Below, piece by piece: positions 1 through 9,867 of a DNA stretch of 64,000 nucleotides (the first letter of the stretch is position 1; the number at the start of each line of letters is the position of its first letter). The translations under genes and the position numbers were made by a program. The stretch spans positions 58,203 through 122,202 of the forward strand of contig NVWA01000018.1 of NCBI GenBank assembly GCA_002746535.1. Reading direction: 5' to 3'. The notes beneath the pieces are model-generated. The model saw only the letters and a program-made list of their open reading frames with translations, was not told the DNA's origin and searched no databases. Origin of the DNA: Planctomycetota bacterium. Its GTDB lineage: Bacteria; Planctomycetota; GCA-2746535.

Positions 1-1372
1 ATAAAGCTTTATGAAGCGCTTTAATAGCAATATTAAACGATTCACGCTGAATAACAAATTGCATATTAGTTTGTCGTGTAGTTTGCATAATTGCCACAAT
101 ATTTACTTTGGCATCAGCCAAAGCACCAGCCGCTTTAGCCAATACTCCAGGCTTCGCTATATTAGAACCGATGGCACAAACCATCGCTAGTGGTTCAGCA
201 GTCACAACTTCATATTTATCAGATAACTCTTTAATAAGATCATCATTAATAACAGATGTAACGATACAAATGCTATTTGCATTTGTTGATTTTCCAATAT
301 AAGATATTCCATATTTTGCAAAAATCTGCATAATATTTAAGTCAAAACCAACTTCACCGACCATACCTGCATCATGAACTTCAACTGCATAAACCTCATT
401 GGAACCGGCTATTATCTCCGTTTTTTGATATGGACAAATATAATCTTTTGTTATCAAAGTACCCTCATGATCAGGCTCAAAAGCATTTCTAACACGGAGC
501 TGGATACCATCACGCTCCAAAGGCTTAGCTGCTTTAGGATGAATAGCTTCCATACCTACATCGGCTAATTGATCAGCAACATCATAATTTGTTTTACCGA
601 CAGGCGAAACAACATCTTTACCGACAATATTTGGATCTGCCGAACATAGATGATATTCCTTATGAATAATGGCCTCTTTTGCTTTAACTTCTACAGCAAT
701 TTTTGAGAAAGTTACCTCTGAATAACCTCTGTCGAATTCTCTCATAATACCTTCGACGCCCTTTGTATATCCGGTGGCAAAAATAATATTTTCAGAATAT
801 TTAATGTCTTTAAAACAATCTTTAACTCTTTCATTAATGGTTAGATTTCGATGATCACCCCAACCACTTAAATCCACGCATAAAGATTTATATCCGTTAG
901 CCTTTAAAATTTCACAAGAATTAAAGGCACTATGCGATTCTCCAATTGAAGCCAATAACTCTCGAGCTGCCAATAATATATCCGTAAGCTTTAAATAGCC
1001 AGATGCTAAAACGTCTTCCATACTACTCAGGTAATCAGAAGCCTTATTAATCTTTTCTTCAATAAATTGATTCGCTAATTCAACATCTAATTTAATATTT
1101 TTAAAACCATGATTTATTTCAAATAGCTTCTTTTTCAATTCTTCAAGAGAAGGTCTAAAGTTTTTTTGTTGTGCGAAAATAGTGTAAACTCCGGGTTTAT
1201 CAGATTTCTTGTGCTCTAACAATTCATTGGTTATTCCACCATAAGCAGATACAACAATAATTCGGTCTGTAACATCTGATTTATCTTTTAAAATGACATT
1301 TTTCAATATATCATCAAATTTAGTCATGGATGTTCCGCCAATTTTTTCGACTCGAATAGTTCTGATACTCAT
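1..1372 (-). CDS. Aspartate kinase, Ask_Ect-like (C-terminus truncated by window edge)
   Basis: Minus strand from ATG at 1372 reads MSIRTIRVEKIGGTSMTKFDDILKNVILKDKSDVTDRIIVVSAYGGITNELLEHKKSDKPGVYTIFAQQ..., with the aspartokinase VEKIGGTSM and VVSAYGG motifs; open to the window edge. Not listed in the ORF track. Confidence 0.85.
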   Translation of the reverse strand, partial: MSIRTIRVEKIGGTSMTKFDDILKNVILKDKSDVTDRIIVVSAYGGITNELLEHKKSDKPGVYTIFAQQKNFRPSLEELKKKLFEINHGFKNIKLDVELANQFIEEKINKASDYLSSMEDVLASGYLKLTDILLAARELLASIGESHSAFNSCEILKANGYKSLCVDLSGWGDHRNLTINERVKDCFKDIKYSENIIFATGYTKGVEGIMREFDRGYSEVTFSKIAVEVKAKEAIIHKEYHLCSADPNIVGKDVVSPVGKTNYDVADQLADVGMEAIHPKAAKPLERDGIQLRVRNAFEPDHEGTLITKDYICPYQKTEIIAGSNEVYAVEVHDAGMVGEVGFDLNIMQIFAKYGISYIGKSTNANSICIVTSVINDDLIKELSDKYEVVTAEPLAMVCAIGSNIAKPGVLAKAAGALADAKVNIVAIMQTTRQTNMQFVIQRESFNIAIKALHKAL

Positions 1373-1552
1373 TAAATCAACCTGAATAAAAATCCTGAAA
1401 TTAATGGGCGATATTGTAGCAATTCACAATAAATTTCCATAAATTATACTTTATCTTCGATAAGAAATACGAAGACTACACGGATTGTAAAATTGAATCT
1501 AACAGAGTGAAGATCAGTTACTCAAACTATATAAGAAAGAGTAACTGATATA

Positions 1553-4426
1553 TCATTGTAATTCTTGTGCAATCTTTTTGAAATTGCCATAATTTAATTC
1601 AGGATGTTCAAAATAGCCTTTTAGCTGATCCTTTGTATCTTTTGGCAATGAATCCCATATTAATTTGGCTTCTTCTTCATTACCAGACAAAATGAGTTTA
1701 GATAATACTCTTAGAATTGAATCAATAAATCCTGCAATTTTTAAGCGAACCTTAAACTTTTTCGCTCTATTATAGTCATCATTCACACCTGCAAACATTA
1801 TATCTCTTAAAACAGATTCCCAAAGAGCATCAACTTTTTCAGATTCACTGCTAACTAAAATTTGATTAATCCTAGTTTTAAACTCAGGCATTACATAAGA
1901 ATCCATTACAGAGATATCAAACGGACGCTGATGAATTTCTTTGGCCTCAAATTTAAATCTTTCAACAATTCCACGTAACCATTCAAAATAGGACGCTGTT
2001 ACACCACCACTATTGGCTAGGAAATCATAAACTACTCTAGTCCCTTTTTCATATAAGACTTCCGCTGCCTTTGGTGTCACAGGACCATTAGCGCCACTAA
2101 CAACTATCTTCGCTTTTAATTTTTTTACATTTTTAAAAGAGATGGCACTCTCTAATGCACAAGGCAATAAAATATCACATTCTTCAATTAAAATGCCGCC
2201 ACCTTCTACAACACCTTTCAATACTTTCTTAACGCCTTTTTTCAAACTGATCACGCCGCCATTATTAACAACAGCATCAATCAAATCTTCACTTTTAATT
2301 TTTTCACCAATTACACCACCGCTAGCATCGGCAACAGCAATTACATTGACATCAAATTTTTCAAGTTCTTGTAAAATAGAAATACCTACTTTACCGGCTC
2401 CTTGCAACACTACTTTTTTATCTCTGAGAAGTTTAGGATATACAATATAAATCAGCTGATCCCACTCCATATTTGAAATCAACGGGTCTGGACTATCTTT
2501 GACCAGTACCGTTTCATTTACTTCAGCAATTTTTTTCAACAACGTTATATCGCTTTCCTCTAGCTTTTCTGAAGCCTCCCAGATCCCTTCTAAATACATT
2601 TGGCCAATCATCGCCAAAGTACAATAACAAACACCTCTACCAGTAGCCCCATTACGAACGTTAACGCCCATCTTTGGTTTACCTGTAATATGAGAAGCTA
2701 ACACCAAACTTAAATAGTGATCACTTGTCATCAACAATTTAAGCTGGGCATCATCATAAGGATCTATCTTGAAACTTTCTTCAAGTGTTGTTCGGGCTTG
2801 TTTTACATGAACTAATTTTTTACCTACTCTAGCTGCACCAAACTTACTTGCAAAAACCAATGAAACTAAATCTCTCATGGCAGCCTTAAAGCCTGCAGAA
2901 ATTCGGCCAATTTCATAGGCACCACAATTCACATCTCCGGCTGGTACATCAAGGAATGGTCCTGTTGCTAAGAATAAACTTTTTCCAAATCCAGAAATAG
3001 CCATATCATAATCAATAGACTCACCAAACTCTTTTGGAGTCATTGTTGCTCCACCTTTCCCACCACCAAATAATATTTTGGATTTAGCACATTTCCATGT
3101 CATCATAAAAGATAAGGCGCCAACTTCAGATAACTCTGCTGAAGGGTGTAATCTCAACCCACCTTTTGCGGGGCCTCTAACGGAAGAGTGACGTAATCGA
3201 TAACCTTTTTTATGCACAGGTCTTCCATCAATGGAGGCCGTAACAAAAAACTCTTCTACATTCTCGTAATTAAGTAATTTTCTTAAGAGACTCCAGTTTT
3301 CTCCGATGCCTATATATTCGCAAGATTTAAAAAATTCACTTAACACATTTAAATAAAAATTACCTAGCTCGCCTTCTTCTTTAATATTAATGTTTTTCAT
3401 ACCTAATTCTTTTAATTTTATGATGATTGGCATACAATCATCTAACGTTCTTTTTTTATCTGACAACGCTCTTATACACAATCCCATTTCTTGCTCTAAA
3501 CCTTCTTCAGAAAGTTCATCCGCATGATACGTATTAAATTTAATATTTTTTATGGCTTCAATTAATTCATCAAAATTGCTGATTTCTTTTAAATAAACAG
3601 AAAGGATCTTTATAGTCCCATGATTATCTGGCAAATGGAATTGATCATAATAACTCCTTACCATATTAATCCCGAATGACTGGATTACCTTTAACATAGA
3701 AGAAATAACTTTGTCATCTGCATTCATAACACAAGCGCTTATCCTGACGTCTCCCATAGTATCACCTTGCTCTTCTACTTTAGATGTAAAGACATGTATA
3801 CCACTTTTTTCAATGGCCAATGAAAATAATTCTAAGTGTCTTAAAATTCGAGGGGATGATCTATGTGAACAAATTTCTTCAATCAAATATGTTTTAGGTA
3901 AGCTTTCTATAAATAATTCTGTATTTTTATTGCGCGTATTCTTAACCATTTGAAGAATAATTCTAGATTGAATTTTTGCTTCTTCATCAAAATAGGGCAG
4001 CTCATGAAGTCGTTTATGAAATGTAATAATTCTATAACCAGCTGTTGTGAAAATAGAATCAAAGCCATTAATATCCATGTCCATATTTTCAGTGTATAAT
4101 TTCAATAGAATTCCAGGAATATCTGCACCAACATTGCAAAAATAAGTGATCATTCGACCATCTTTACTTTCAACTGAAACCGTATCGTTATTACTATCTA
4201 GAAATTGAGTAACCATCATCAAATGCCTAGCGATTACATGGGGTGAGTGGGCATAAAAATAAGGAACGGGTAAAAAACCTTCCGTGAAAAAGAGATTAAC
4301 TCGCTTAGTTGAATCATTGTGGTTTAAACAAAATTCTTCTTCTAAAGTTTGCACAACTCTTTGTCTTTGCCATCTGATTAATGATCCAACATCTTTGTAT
4401 AAACTAGGCTCCATATCCATTTGCAT
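1553..4426 (-). CDS. Large NAD-type glutamate dehydrogenase (ELFV dehydrogenase family)
   Basis: 957 aa; RGPAKGGLRLHP, KCAKSKILFGGGKGG, GPFLDVPAGDVNCGAYEIGRI and VVLQGAGKVG (Rossmann) motifs; long N-terminal extension as in ~115 kDa GDHs. Confidence 0.85.
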   Translation of the reverse strand: MQMDMEPSLYKDVGSLIRWQRQRVVQTLEEEFCLNHNDSTKRVNLFFTEGFLPVPYFYAHSPHVIARHLMMVTQFLDSNNDTVSVESKDGRMITYFCNVGADIPGILLKLYTENMDMDINGFDSIFTTAGYRIITFHKRLHELPYFDEEAKIQSRIILQMVKNTRNKNTELFIESLPKTYLIEEICSHRSSPRILRHLELFSLAIEKSGIHVFTSKVEEQGDTMGDVRISACVMNADDKVISSMLKVIQSFGINMVRSYYDQFHLPDNHGTIKILSVYLKEISNFDELIEAIKNIKFNTYHADELSEEGLEQEMGLCIRALSDKKRTLDDCMPIIIKLKELGMKNINIKEEGELGNFYLNVLSEFFKSCEYIGIGENWSLLRKLLNYENVEEFFVTASIDGRPVHKKGYRLRHSSVRGPAKGGLRLHPSAELSEVGALSFMMTWKCAKSKILFGGGKGGATMTPKEFGESIDYDMAISGFGKSLFLATGPFLDVPAGDVNCGAYEIGRISAGFKAAMRDLVSLVFASKFGAARVGKKLVHVKQARTTLEESFKIDPYDDAQLKLLMTSDHYLSLVLASHITGKPKMGVNVRNGATGRGVCYCTLAMIGQMYLEGIWEASEKLEESDITLLKKIAEVNETVLVKDSPDPLISNMEWDQLIYIVYPKLLRDKKVVLQGAGKVGISILQELEKFDVNVIAVADASGGVIGEKIKSEDLIDAVVNNGGVISLKKGVKKVLKGVVEGGGILIEECDILLPCALESAISFKNVKKLKAKIVVSGANGPVTPKAAEVLYEKGTRVVYDFLANSGGVTASYFEWLRGIVERFKFEAKEIHQRPFDISVMDSYVMPEFKTRINQILVSSESEKVDALWESVLRDIMFAGVNDDYNRAKKFKVRLKIAGFIDSILRVLSKLILSGNEEEAKLIWDSLPKDTKDQLKGYFEHPELNYGNFKKIAQELQ

Positions 4427-4625
4427 AATGACTCCCCTCTTTAAGAAAAACGACTAGTAAACATTTATAAATAGTAAAGTATCCCTAAGTTAAAAGGAAC
4501 TTAAAGAAATAGTTTATCTTTACTTTGTATTTCCTCGAAATTAAACATAATACTCCGATTTTTAATATAGTATCACGTAAGATTTCACGTTAAACAAAGT
4601 AATTATCAGTAATATAAGGAAAGTA

Positions 4626-5441
4626 ATGAAAAAATTTAAATTCGCTAAAAGAAATAAAAATAAGTTACAAAAAAACCTAGGCCCCGAAAAGGCCTTTAGA
4701 AATTGGAATAAAGAAAAAGAAACTTGGTTAATAGTGATACCACATGACGATGATGCCGTTATTGGAATGGGATTAACTATTCTGGCTGGGTTGGAAGCTG
4801 GTGTCGATATACATGTACGCGTAACAACAGACGGCTCCATGGGTTATTGTAGTAAAGAAGAAAAAAGAACTATTGCAAATGTAAGACACGAAGAAACAAA
4901 ACATTCATTTGAAATTCTTGGCGTAAATCCTAAACAAGTTAAATGGCTTCAATTTAAAGATAGTTGCTTGAATACACAAACAGGTCGCTACTTTTCAAAA
5001 GAGAAAGGAAAGTCTGTCATACATGGTGCTGATGGAATGCAAAATGCTTTTACTTTTTGCCTAAGAGAAGTTCGTCCTACACGAGTTTTCGTAGCCACGA
5101 TTGCCGATTTACATCCTGATCATCGTATCGTCAATTCAGAATTACAAATAAGTTTATTTCATGCATCGGGCACTATTTGGCCGGAATTAGGTGAACCGAT
5201 AGAAGTTCCAGAAGTTCTTGAATTTGCTGTTTATTGCGATTTTCCAGATAAACCAAATATACAATTAAAATCAACCAAGCCCATGTTAGAAAAAAAACTA
5301 GAAAGCATATCAGCTTATGTATCTCAAACACAAATACAGGGCTTAATTGACAGTACTCGAAAAAATGGTCCTGAAGAATATTTAAAAGAAATTGATTTTG
5401 AATTTTATGATCCGAAAGCCTATCGTAATTTATTTCACTAA
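4626..5441 (+). CDS. PIG-L/LmbE family deacetylase
   Basis: IPHDDDAVIGMG (PHxDD-like) near the N-terminus and DLHPDHRIV downstream, both PIG-L metal-site motifs. Confidence 0.8.
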   Translation: MKKFKFAKRNKNKLQKNLGPEKAFRNWNKEKETWLIVIPHDDDAVIGMGLTILAGLEAGVDIHVRVTTDGSMGYCSKEEKRTIANVRHEETKHSFEILGVNPKQVKWLQFKDSCLNTQTGRYFSKEKGKSVIHGADGMQNAFTFCLREVRPTRVFVATIADLHPDHRIVNSELQISLFHASGTIWPELGEPIEVPEVLEFAVYCDFPDKPNIQLKSTKPMLEKKLESISAYVSQTQIQGLIDSTRKNGPEEYLKEIDFEFYDPKAYRNLFH

Positions 5442-5480
5442 ACCATCACTTTTCTCAACATACTAAAAGGATCTAATAAG

Positions 5481-6215
5481 ATGTCAGAAATACTTTTTTG
5501 TGGCGATACAGATTTAAAGGCTGCTGCTGCCTATTTAGCAGGAGTGATAAATTTAGCAAAATATAAATTTAATTATTTAAATTCAGACACCAAATTCCCT
5601 GAAATTAAAACCGCGCCAAAACTTTTAATTCTGAGTGATTATCCCTCAAAAAATATATCAAAAAAAAATCAAAAAAAAATAATAGAGTGGGTTAATGAAG
5701 GCATGTCACTATGGATGATTGGTGGCTGGGAAAGTTATTATGGCCTTAATGGTGAATATAAAAACGACAACTCGATTATGAAGATTCTACCCGTCAAAGT
5801 TAAAAATAAAGACGATCGAATAAATTCTTTTCACCCATATGTATTATGTCCACAATTTAAACACCCCATTTTAAAGGGATTACCATGGCATCAAGCACCT
5901 TCTGTTGGTGGTTTAAATGAGGTCACTTTAAAAAATAAGGGCGAAATATTATTAACTGCACAAAAATTGATCATAAAAAATAAAGCGAATAAAATCACTT
6001 CCAAAACAAGTAAAACAGTGCCTATGCTAGTTAGTGGCATACATGGAAAAGGCAAAACACTTTGTTTAATGACAGATCTTGCTCCCCATTGGGTCGGAGG
6101 ATTTGTTGACTGGGGGAACAAAAGAGTACAAGCCAAAGCACCAAAAGCTAATGATGTTGAAGTCGGCAACCACTATGCAAAATTTATTCAGCAAATACTA
6201 AAATGGCTAATTTAA
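5481..6215 (+). CDS. Class I glutamine amidotransferase-like protein
   Basis: LLILSDYPS, GMSLWMIGGWESYYG and late TDLAPHWVGGFVDWG resemble the GATase1-like (PF07090-type) family. Confidence 0.6.
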   Translation: MSEILFCGDTDLKAAAAYLAGVINLAKYKFNYLNSDTKFPEIKTAPKLLILSDYPSKNISKKNQKKIIEWVNEGMSLWMIGGWESYYGLNGEYKNDNSIMKILPVKVKNKDDRINSFHPYVLCPQFKHPILKGLPWHQAPSVGGLNEVTLKNKGEILLTAQKLIIKNKANKITSKTSKTVPMLVSGIHGKGKTLCLMTDLAPHWVGGFVDWGNKRVQAKAPKANDVEVGNHYAKFIQQILKWLI

Positions 6216-6247
6216 ACTGATTTGGGAAAACCGCTCCTACCATTCCG

Positions 6248-8038
6248 TTACACTTTTATTTCCCATTTTATTTTCCCGTTTTTCTCCGGGTTAATAAATT
6301 GTGTTGAAATAAGATTAATAAAATACGGTGGTTCGAAATATTCTTTTTCAAACAAAGGGCCATAAGACTGAAGCTGCCTAATACCAGTTCTAATTCTTGT
6401 TTCACCATATTCTGGAATTGAAACTGTTATGATTGGTTTCTGATCATTATTTAGGATTTTGATAGATTCAATTTTATCTGTTAGACCGGGATCACGACCA
6501 TCTATATTTTTTTTATTGATAGACAAACTTTGATCTCTCCATAAAACTAACGGTAATTGAAGGTATAGTTTTTGAATATTTAACAATTCCCATTCAACTG
6601 AAAATTCAAAATGATTATCATCAATCGCTTTATTAACCCAATGGAAAGTACCATTTCCAAATATTTGTGTAAGTTCACTTGCACCATCTTTAAACTCTGA
6701 AGAAACCGCCCTACAAATATAAAGCGATTTTGCTTTACGACCACCTCTAGCCCTTGAAGGTTCAACGTATCCAAATTCACACTCGATATCTTCATTAACG
6801 GTATGCACAACATTTGCCAATGGAGTACTCAACCCACCCACATTATGCCCACCACCAATAATGACCCCATATTCTTTATGCCATAATTCTAACCTTGATT
6901 GGCGTTCTAATCTAAAAACACTATGAGCGGCTCTTGGGATATCAGTATTTTGAGAACTCGTTGCTAATACCCAATCATTATCTCGAATTAACATTCCATT
7001 AAATTCTGTTGAATGATTTATCAATTTAACCTGAGGTTCATCGATAGGTAACGAACTATTTTCTATATTTTCAAGGCCATACTTAGAAAAATAGATTAGG
7101 CTATCAGCGATATTAAAAGAGGAGAAGAAAGCATACCAATTACTATTACCTAAATATTTTTTATTACTAAGATGGCCATGATCATTCCATAGATCAATTC
7201 CACGTTGATTTAAAGTTGCTCCTTGAGGATGCAATTCCAATCCAGGTATAACTGGTGAAAACATCATTAATGAAGTGCTTTGGCGACCATCAAAAGCTCC
7301 AACAGTTGTACCATCAGGGAAGGTCCAAGTTGACATAAACTCCGAAAGATTTTTAGCAGCCTCTTCAATTAAGGGATCATTGGACATTTTTGACAGCCAA
7401 GCCATGGGCATTAACATCAATTGATTATATTTCATGGATGGACCATGATGTGTGGATTCTTCCCAAAAGTTTTCTTTTGTTTTACACTTTAACAATTGAT
7501 GCATTAAAAATAGAGATGCTTCTTTCCAATCTTCTCTTCCATAAGTTTCACCTGCTAGGTATAGATACATACAACGCCAGGATTCATGATTAAAGGCGGT
7601 GAAAAACATAGGCTCATGCATTCCATGGTCAGCGTATATCTCAACATATGCTTTTGCCCGTTCTTTTAAATCATCTGAGATAAAGTCCTTTAGAATAGTC
7701 GTCACCCTAATAACTGTATATGGCAACCATTCTGAGTTTATCTCTGTTAGCTCCCATTCACCTTGTTCATTCTTTTTTAATTGATCAAGGAACATTTCGA
7801 TTAAAGTAATGGCATCGTCTTTAACCCACTCCTGACCTTTCAAAATATTTTTTGGATGATCCAATGTATATAAAAGGGCAAAGCAGGTAGCTGGTAATTT
7901 ATAATTTGTTTCAGAAAAGTCATTTACTCCCAAACTTGGGTTCTCTGACTTAGTAGATGTTATAATTTCCGGTAAAAGTTCATGAACTATGTTCACAAAA
8001 TTAATTTGGTGTTCAATTAAACCTTCAATTATATCCAA
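6248..8038 (-). CDS. Hypothetical 596-aa protein, possibly alpha/alpha-toroid carbohydrate-active (heparinase-like) protein
   Basis: Long ORF with helical N-terminal half and beta-rich C-terminal half; no decisive motif. Confidence 0.4.
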   Translation of the reverse strand: MDIIEGLIEHQINFVNIVHELLPEIITSTKSENPSLGVNDFSETNYKLPATCFALLYTLDHPKNILKGQEWVKDDAITLIEMFLDQLKKNEQGEWELTEINSEWLPYTVIRVTTILKDFISDDLKERAKAYVEIYADHGMHEPMFFTAFNHESWRCMYLYLAGETYGREDWKEASLFLMHQLLKCKTKENFWEESTHHGPSMKYNQLMLMPMAWLSKMSNDPLIEEAAKNLSEFMSTWTFPDGTTVGAFDGRQSTSLMMFSPVIPGLELHPQGATLNQRGIDLWNDHGHLSNKKYLGNSNWYAFFSSFNIADSLIYFSKYGLENIENSSLPIDEPQVKLINHSTEFNGMLIRDNDWVLATSSQNTDIPRAAHSVFRLERQSRLELWHKEYGVIIGGGHNVGGLSTPLANVVHTVNEDIECEFGYVEPSRARGGRKAKSLYICRAVSSEFKDGASELTQIFGNGTFHWVNKAIDDNHFEFSVEWELLNIQKLYLQLPLVLWRDQSLSINKKNIDGRDPGLTDKIESIKILNNDQKPIITVSIPEYGETRIRTGIRQLQSYGPLFEKEYFEPPYFINLISTQFINPEKNGKIKWEIKV

Positions 8039-8228
8039 AATACTCTCCTTATTAAAAAAGTGGATTCTAACACTTATTAATTGGAATTTATTTATTTAAG
8101 AAAAGACATTTTCATTAAAGGTTTATTTTCACTTTTGAGACACGCAACGGATACTTTTAAATTTATTCACAAATCCGAACACTTATTGATATAGACTTTA
8201 AATATAAAAGGGTAGTGCTAAGAGATTA

Positions 8229-9053
8229 CTAATTAGGTTTCTCTGGAAATTTGCCGTTCAAAGCATTCTTGATAATACGAATCAAAACTGGGTGAAAATT
8301 ATTTTTTGTTACCCAAAATAAAAACCCATGGTCTTCTTTAACAATTTCTTTTAAAAGACGTCCTTTATGTTTACCCGAATTCAAGATGACTTCACCAAAT
8401 TGCCATTTTAAAAATCGTTCTGGATCAACATAAGGTGAACCTGCATTAACACAATAATCGGCAATTTCGTCAAATGAATCGGGAATATCTTCATGTTTTT
8501 TCATTTGGGATAAAAACACTTCTATCGTAGCAATATTATCCGCCCTTGCCCCATGTGCATCTGTTAATTCTTTGTCACAATAATGTTGGTAAGCAGTTGA
8601 TAAATTTCTTTTATTATTTTTGATATATATTTGAAATGGATCTATAACTTTTACTCGACCCAGGTCAAATTTTATATCAATCTTTTTAAATTCATTAAAC
8701 AGAATTCTCAAATCAAAGCGAGCAACGTTATAACCACCAAAATCGGCACCCTCAAAAAATGAAAATAAATCTTTGGCAATTTTTTTAAAACTAGGTGCTT
8801 GACTTAAATCATTATTAGTAAAACCATGAATTAAAGTTGATTCAGGCGGAATTTTTTCAGTTGGATTTACTTGTGCATAAAAGCTATCTTTTTCTTTATT
8901 TGGCAAAAATTTTAAACAGTGGATTTCTATAATTCGATCAATTTGAGGATCAGGACCTGTAGCTTCAATATCGAGAAAAATTAAAGGATTTTTTAATTCA
9001 AAAGGTAATTCTAGTGAGTTTTCAATCTCGTTGATTTCATTTGATCTAATCAA
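8229..9053 (-). CDS. DEDDh 3'-5' exonuclease (DnaQ-like) with C-terminal DUF3820-like segment
   Basis: FLDIEATGPDPQIDRIIEI (Exo I), GYNVARFDLRIL (Exo II), AHGARADN (Exo III); C-term LNSGKHKGRLLKEI. Confidence 0.8.
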   Translation of the reverse strand: MIRSNEINEIENSLELPFELKNPLIFLDIEATGPDPQIDRIIEIHCLKFLPNKEKDSFYAQVNPTEKIPPESTLIHGFTNNDLSQAPSFKKIAKDLFSFFEGADFGGYNVARFDLRILFNEFKKIDIKFDLGRVKVIDPFQIYIKNNKRNLSTAYQHYCDKELTDAHGARADNIATIEVFLSQMKKHEDIPDSFDEIADYCVNAGSPYVDPERFLKWQFGEVILNSGKHKGRLLKEIVKEDHGFLFWVTKNNFHPVLIRIIKNALNGKFPEKPN

Positions 9054-9074
9054 ATGGAAATTCCAAAATAATAA

Positions 9075-9458
9075 TTATTTAGATAAAGGGTCTATTATTT
9101 TACGATCATGAGAAATAAAGTCATTAGATTTGGCAAATTGAATTTTAAAATCTCTTAATGCTATTTCATAATAACGTGTCGCACTAGCGATATATCTATT
9201 TATATTTTGGATAGAAGCATCTTTCTTTTTGGATAACTTAATAACTTCTCCCAATTCTAACTTAGCTTTCTCAAGTAAAGTGGCTGTTTTAAAATCTTTA
9301 AACACCGTATTAATATATTTTTCAAATCTAATAATTGTTTTGATCGTTTTTTTTATATTTTGCTCTTTTTCTCGCATCGGAGCGTTTTTTATACATTCAA
9401 TATTTTCCGAAAATTCGTTAAAGTAAACTGACATATCAAGACTGGATAGTTGTACCAT
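9075..9458 (-). CDS. Hypothetical protein (127 aa)
   Basis: ORF adjacent to and codirectional with the exonuclease; no recognised motif. Confidence 0.5.
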   Translation of the reverse strand: MVQLSSLDMSVYFNEFSENIECIKNAPMREKEQNIKKTIKTIIRFEKYINTVFKDFKTATLLEKAKLELGEVIKLSKKKDASIQNINRYIASATRYYEIALRDFKIQFAKSNDFISHDRKIIDPLSK

Positions 9459-9867
9459 AAAAGCCTTTCTAAATTAGAAGTTTATTATTCTGTTTATCAT
9501 GTAATAAAAAAGATCGGGATTCTACATTTCTTTGAAATATGTCAAAATTAATTTTTGCTAGAGTGCTATGAAACTATCATTTCGCTACATTTTTATGGTT
9601 TTTTAATTAAATTACTCGATCCAGTTTTCAAATAATAAAGTATTTTATTAATTAAAAAAAGACAAAACATTCCAATTTTACAAAGTAATTAAGGACTCTT
9701 TTAATCTTAAAACAATACTTTCCACTTATAATAATTATTTCCTCTCAAGAGCATATTTTGCTTAGAATTCAAATTTGAGACTATTTGAATAAAAGACTGA
9801 GATTCTTGATTCTTAATGACCTGGATATAAGTTAATGTTCAATTTTTATCTAATTTGAAAGATCTTA

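Noticed and set aside
108-568. Two 64-aa + strand ORFs (108-302, 374-568)
   Set aside because: Antisense to the aspartokinase, which is open through the same region.
2142-3953. + strand ORFs of 102 and 80 aa
   Set aside because: Antisense to the conserved glutamate dehydrogenase.
5641-5675. Two A9 runs in the GATase-like gene as possible phase-variation tracts
   Set aside because: The reading frame is intact across both, and A-runs are common at this base composition.
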